From Dillenia suffruticosa (taxonomy: Eukaryota > Streptophyta > Magnoliopsida > Dilleniales > Dilleniaceae), in assembly GCA_033439265.1 (NCBI GenBank), contig JAVTVX010000035.1, forward strand, positions 18,812,001 through 18,876,000: a stretch of 64,000 bases of DNA, in the 5' to 3' direction. The stretch's first letter is position 1. Every line of letters begins with the position of its first letter. A model generated the notes under the pieces. The model saw only the letters and a list, made by a program, of their open reading frames with translations, searched no databases and was not told the origin of the DNA. Shown here piece by piece: positions 61,276 through 64,000 of the stretch. The position numbers and the translations under genes are program-made.

Positions 61276-62378
61276 TACGAAGGACATCTGGTAGAGGCAC
61301 CCCTTGTGTCCGGATACGCTTCGGCCGGAGGTATCCGCCAGATCGTCGTGTGTATGGGTGCTCCAGGTTGACCCTCATCGGAGAGGACGTTGAGTACGGC
61401 TCCGTCTAGCACCAGGCGGGAGCACCATACACGGCCGACTAGTTATATGTACATTATTATTATTATTATTTACAGGCTAGTTGGGGTAGTCTGTGGCCAA
61501 TATTGGGGCAGAGAGCCATTCTTTAATACTTACATTTAGAAAAACCCCCAATGCGCCGTCCTTGGTCGAGGTAGACCATTGCCGGGAATATTTCATTGGC
61601 CGGCTCTTCATGACATTGATGTGAATATTGGATGCATATCTTACTTTATGATGTGTGCGTATTATTTATGATTTTGAAATAACATGATCGGTTTGCACAT
61701 TGTGGATATTTTCTTATCTTATACTTTGACACTCCAAATTCACATCGATATTGATAGTATGATGTCAATCCCCTCACTTACTGAGTATCCTCCCATAGAT
61801 ACTCACCCCTCACTTTCTTTCCCACAGGATTAGTGTTGGACAGAGGAGATATCACTGGGCTTGGGTATGGATATTTTCCATATCTTCCGCTACGATGATT
61901 GGTGATATTATTATATATTGGAGATTTTAGATTGACCAATATATTTATCTAAATTTTATGGGATGACTGTATAAAGTATGGACATTTATTGAATTATTTC
62001 ATTACATTGAGGCATTTGTAAATATTTAAAAATAATTTGAGAATTTATTTTATATATGCGTAGAATTTAAGTCCACTCGGTGTGGCGGCTGCTCATGCTC
62101 TAGTTGGGCATGACAGTAGAGGTCTGTTGTTAGGACTGTTAGAAACTTTATAGTCTTGCGTTGTTCTGGATGTTGGCTGTGGATATTGTTGATTTTGGAG
62201 AGGCCAGGATGGCCAATTGTTTATTTTTACATGATGAATGTCATATACAGGTGAAATTGTACATGGGAAACCTCCGATTTATGGGGAGGTTCTGTCCGAT
62301 TTTCTGTAAAAATACAGCCGGCATCCAGGGACAACGGGCGATTGTTCACGATCCCGGTTCGGGGCGTAACAGCTCGGT

Positions 62379-62390
62379 TGGTATCAGAGC
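62379..62390 (+). other. Primer binding site, tRNA-Met type
   Basis: TGGTATCAGAGC lies seven bases after the LTR end, the primer site used by Tekay-type and many Copia elements. Confidence 0.85.
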
Positions 62391-64000
62391 TCTTGGTTTA
62401 GAGCTATGTTTTATAAAATGATTTGAAAACATTCCCAAGTAACTTGATTTTAAAAGTCCTCAATGCATAAGAGTTTCATACAGTCATTTATGTCCCTGCA
62501 TATGGTCTTCGACATATGAGTTTATCTATTTTAGGGGGTTAAATACTAATTCTTATCTAACCTAGCATTTCTTCATTTTCAAAGAAGGAACCAATGGAGA
62601 TGGTTCTTAAATTGATGATTTCATTCATTTTAGGGGGTTAGTTGTACTAACCCTAATCCTTGAACAATGCCTAATGAAAATTCTTATATTGCGGAACTAT
62701 GACGAGTACATGGAGCACTAGATATGTGCTCCCTAATTTACTTAAGGAGAGCGAGGATACTTCCTCATTACTGGCGCCCCTTTCGGTGCCGAAGAATACA
62801 TCCTCTGTGTGTGTTTTCTCCAGCACCTTCTCAGCCGGCTATTATACCAACGTCTCCACCATTTACTCTTGATATTTTCGGGTAAGAGTACGAGTGATAC
62901 ACGACACATGGGGTCCAGATGTCACCCCATCACCTTTGATAGCAAGGCCGATATCTACGGCTGCGCTTATTTCTTCTACAGTAGTTCTTACTCAAGCGGC
63001 ACCAAATCGTCCATCGGTGGTCGTTCTTCTTACAGTTTCGAATCTGAGTTATAATAATTGCGCCATACTTAGGTGCATCCCCAAGTTGACCCAGCTAGTC
63101 ACGGTAGCTCGACAGTTGGGATGCACAGATTGTTGGACTTGGTGATGCTACGGTAGCACAATACTGAGTCAACTGAACCCGACGGATCTTCATAGATCTA
63201 GGCTTGCGCGAGGAGTATAGTCTACGAGTTATTGAGACTATTCGATAGGGAAGCCCTCACTTGAGGGGAGGCTATTTGCGATGAGGCTATAAGCCATTGC
63301 GGCAAAGCGATTTCCTAATGGAATTCGACCGCAGATATTTCACGGAGTTTTAGCGGGACCATATCTCCGGTGGTTATATCACCAGTCCTAGTGCCATGAG
63401 CTAGGCTACTGCTCAGCGACCTTTTCTTTGCTGCATATGTGGCAAGCACCACGCTCGAATAAATATGTAGAGCACTTATTACATGTTTCCACTATGAGAA
63501 GCCGAGGCATATTAGGAGTTTATGCCCTGATTTGTGACTTGGAGGTTAGTTAGCTTCGAGTCATTAGAATACACCACATGTAGGACAGCAGGGAACACCT
63601 ACGCATCCTAGTGACACTGCTCCACGGACTGCAGCCGGGAGCAATATAGTATTAGGTTTTCACGAGAATAGTTGAGGGTGCAGGCCCTTGTGTATGCGAT
63701 GACTCAGGAGGACGCTCTGGCGAACCCAGATATGATCATGGGTAATCCTCCTGCGGATCCTTCCATTTAGAGGTCCTTATGCACTGTTTCTTTGAAATCG
63801 TGTATTTTGTGATGATATGTACGGACATGATTGTTACAGTGTTAGAGGCTTAACTATTTTGATATACCGGTGTCGACGTTTGTGTTCTTATTGGCACAAG
63901 GTCGAACTATTTCTACGTGAGAGTTTCTTTCGCTCAACAGTCGGATGGGCTGTTATCGTTAATTGATGAGGAGCGATTAGTTGTTGCTCCTCTTGGTGAG
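62391..64000 (+). pseudogene. gag-protease region of the Tekay-like element
   Basis: Translations in several frames give scattered Gag remnants (RRFLMEFDRRYF near 63320), a zinc-knuckle-like CCICGKHHAR, and a protease-side piece near the edge (VLIGTRSNYFYVRVSFAQQS..VAPLGE). The latter corresponds to the DSGATHSFIS..F..LG..V.TPLGE pattern. The region is broken in many places and continues past the window. Confidence 0.6.

Larger units (their letters stand above)
59219..62371 (+). repeat. 5' LTR of the Tekay-like element (3153 bp)
   Basis: The TG..CA ends are TGTAACACC and CGTAACA. In order it contains a poly-A run (about 59233-59265), a (CT)n tract (59338-59380), a very GC-rich zone (59400-60200) with a 19-bp tandem repeat, AT-rich sequence, a 38-bp tandem repeat (61085-61275), and a tail just before the primer site. 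Length is as expected for Tekay/Del LTRs. Confidence 0.75.
59219..64000 (+). mobile_element. Tekay-like Ty3/Gypsy retrotransposon, 5' LTR and start of the internal region
   Basis: A 3.15-kb LTR starts TGTAACACC and ends GGGGCGTAACA at 62371. A tRNA-Met primer site follows, and then remnants of Gag and protease up to the window edge. The long LTR, the primer type and Gag zinc-knuckle-like pieces (CCICGKHHAR near 63440) fit the Tekay/Del group of chromoviruses. The internal region is broken in many places in the part seen. The 3' LTR and pol lie outside the window, so age cannot be read. It sits in what should be an intron of the cyclase gene, in opposite orientation to it. Confidence 0.8.

Overview
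This is plant nuclear DNA, most likely from a eudicot and perhaps a woody one. The evidence is long AT-rich introns with GT/AG borders, a plant RLCK-VII kinase, a plant oxidosqualene cyclase, and plant-specific retroelement types: Copia with a tRNA-Met primer site, an Athila-type Gypsy, SIRE-like LTRs, a Tekay-like Gypsy with a 3.2 kb LTR, and a caulimovirid relic. The species cannot be named from the sequence.

Layout. 1-2325 (-): 5' part of a Copia element that runs off the left edge and abuts a broken beta-adaptin gene fragment (2335-3151, +). 6931-17415 (+): an intact six-exon gene for a PBL17-like receptor-like cytoplasmic kinase of 494 residues. 20649-27691 (+): a full-length but decayed Copia element with two 493-bp LTRs and a 5-bp target duplication. 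29452-42884: a compound retroelement block. It holds a Tekay-like LTR piece, a reverse-strand chromovirus-like piece, and a second Copia of the same family interrupted by an Athila-like element. 43630-50250: a LINE fragment, two SIRE-like LTRs in opposite orientation (one carrying about forty copies of a GGTCGACTT-like motif), and a decayed hAT transposon. 50996-59124 (-): the last seven coding exons of an oxidosqualene cyclase, all in frame and encoding 234 residues. One intron of this gene holds a caulimovirid fossil. 59219-64000 (+): the 5' LTR and start of a Tekay-like Gypsy, inserted 94 bases upstream of the first visible cyclase exon.

The kinase and the cyclase are the only host genes I can support. 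They show no functional link; the kinase would act in membrane-proximal signalling and the cyclase in sterol or triterpene synthesis. Most of the rest is transposon-derived. Three Copia copies share LTR type, tRNA-Met primer site and Gag type, and two of them show the same unusual GC-rich leader. I found no convincing new biological system. The points most worth checking are the GGTCGACTT array, the GC-rich Copia leader, the cyclase gene cut by a retroelement, and the possible second start codon of the kinase.
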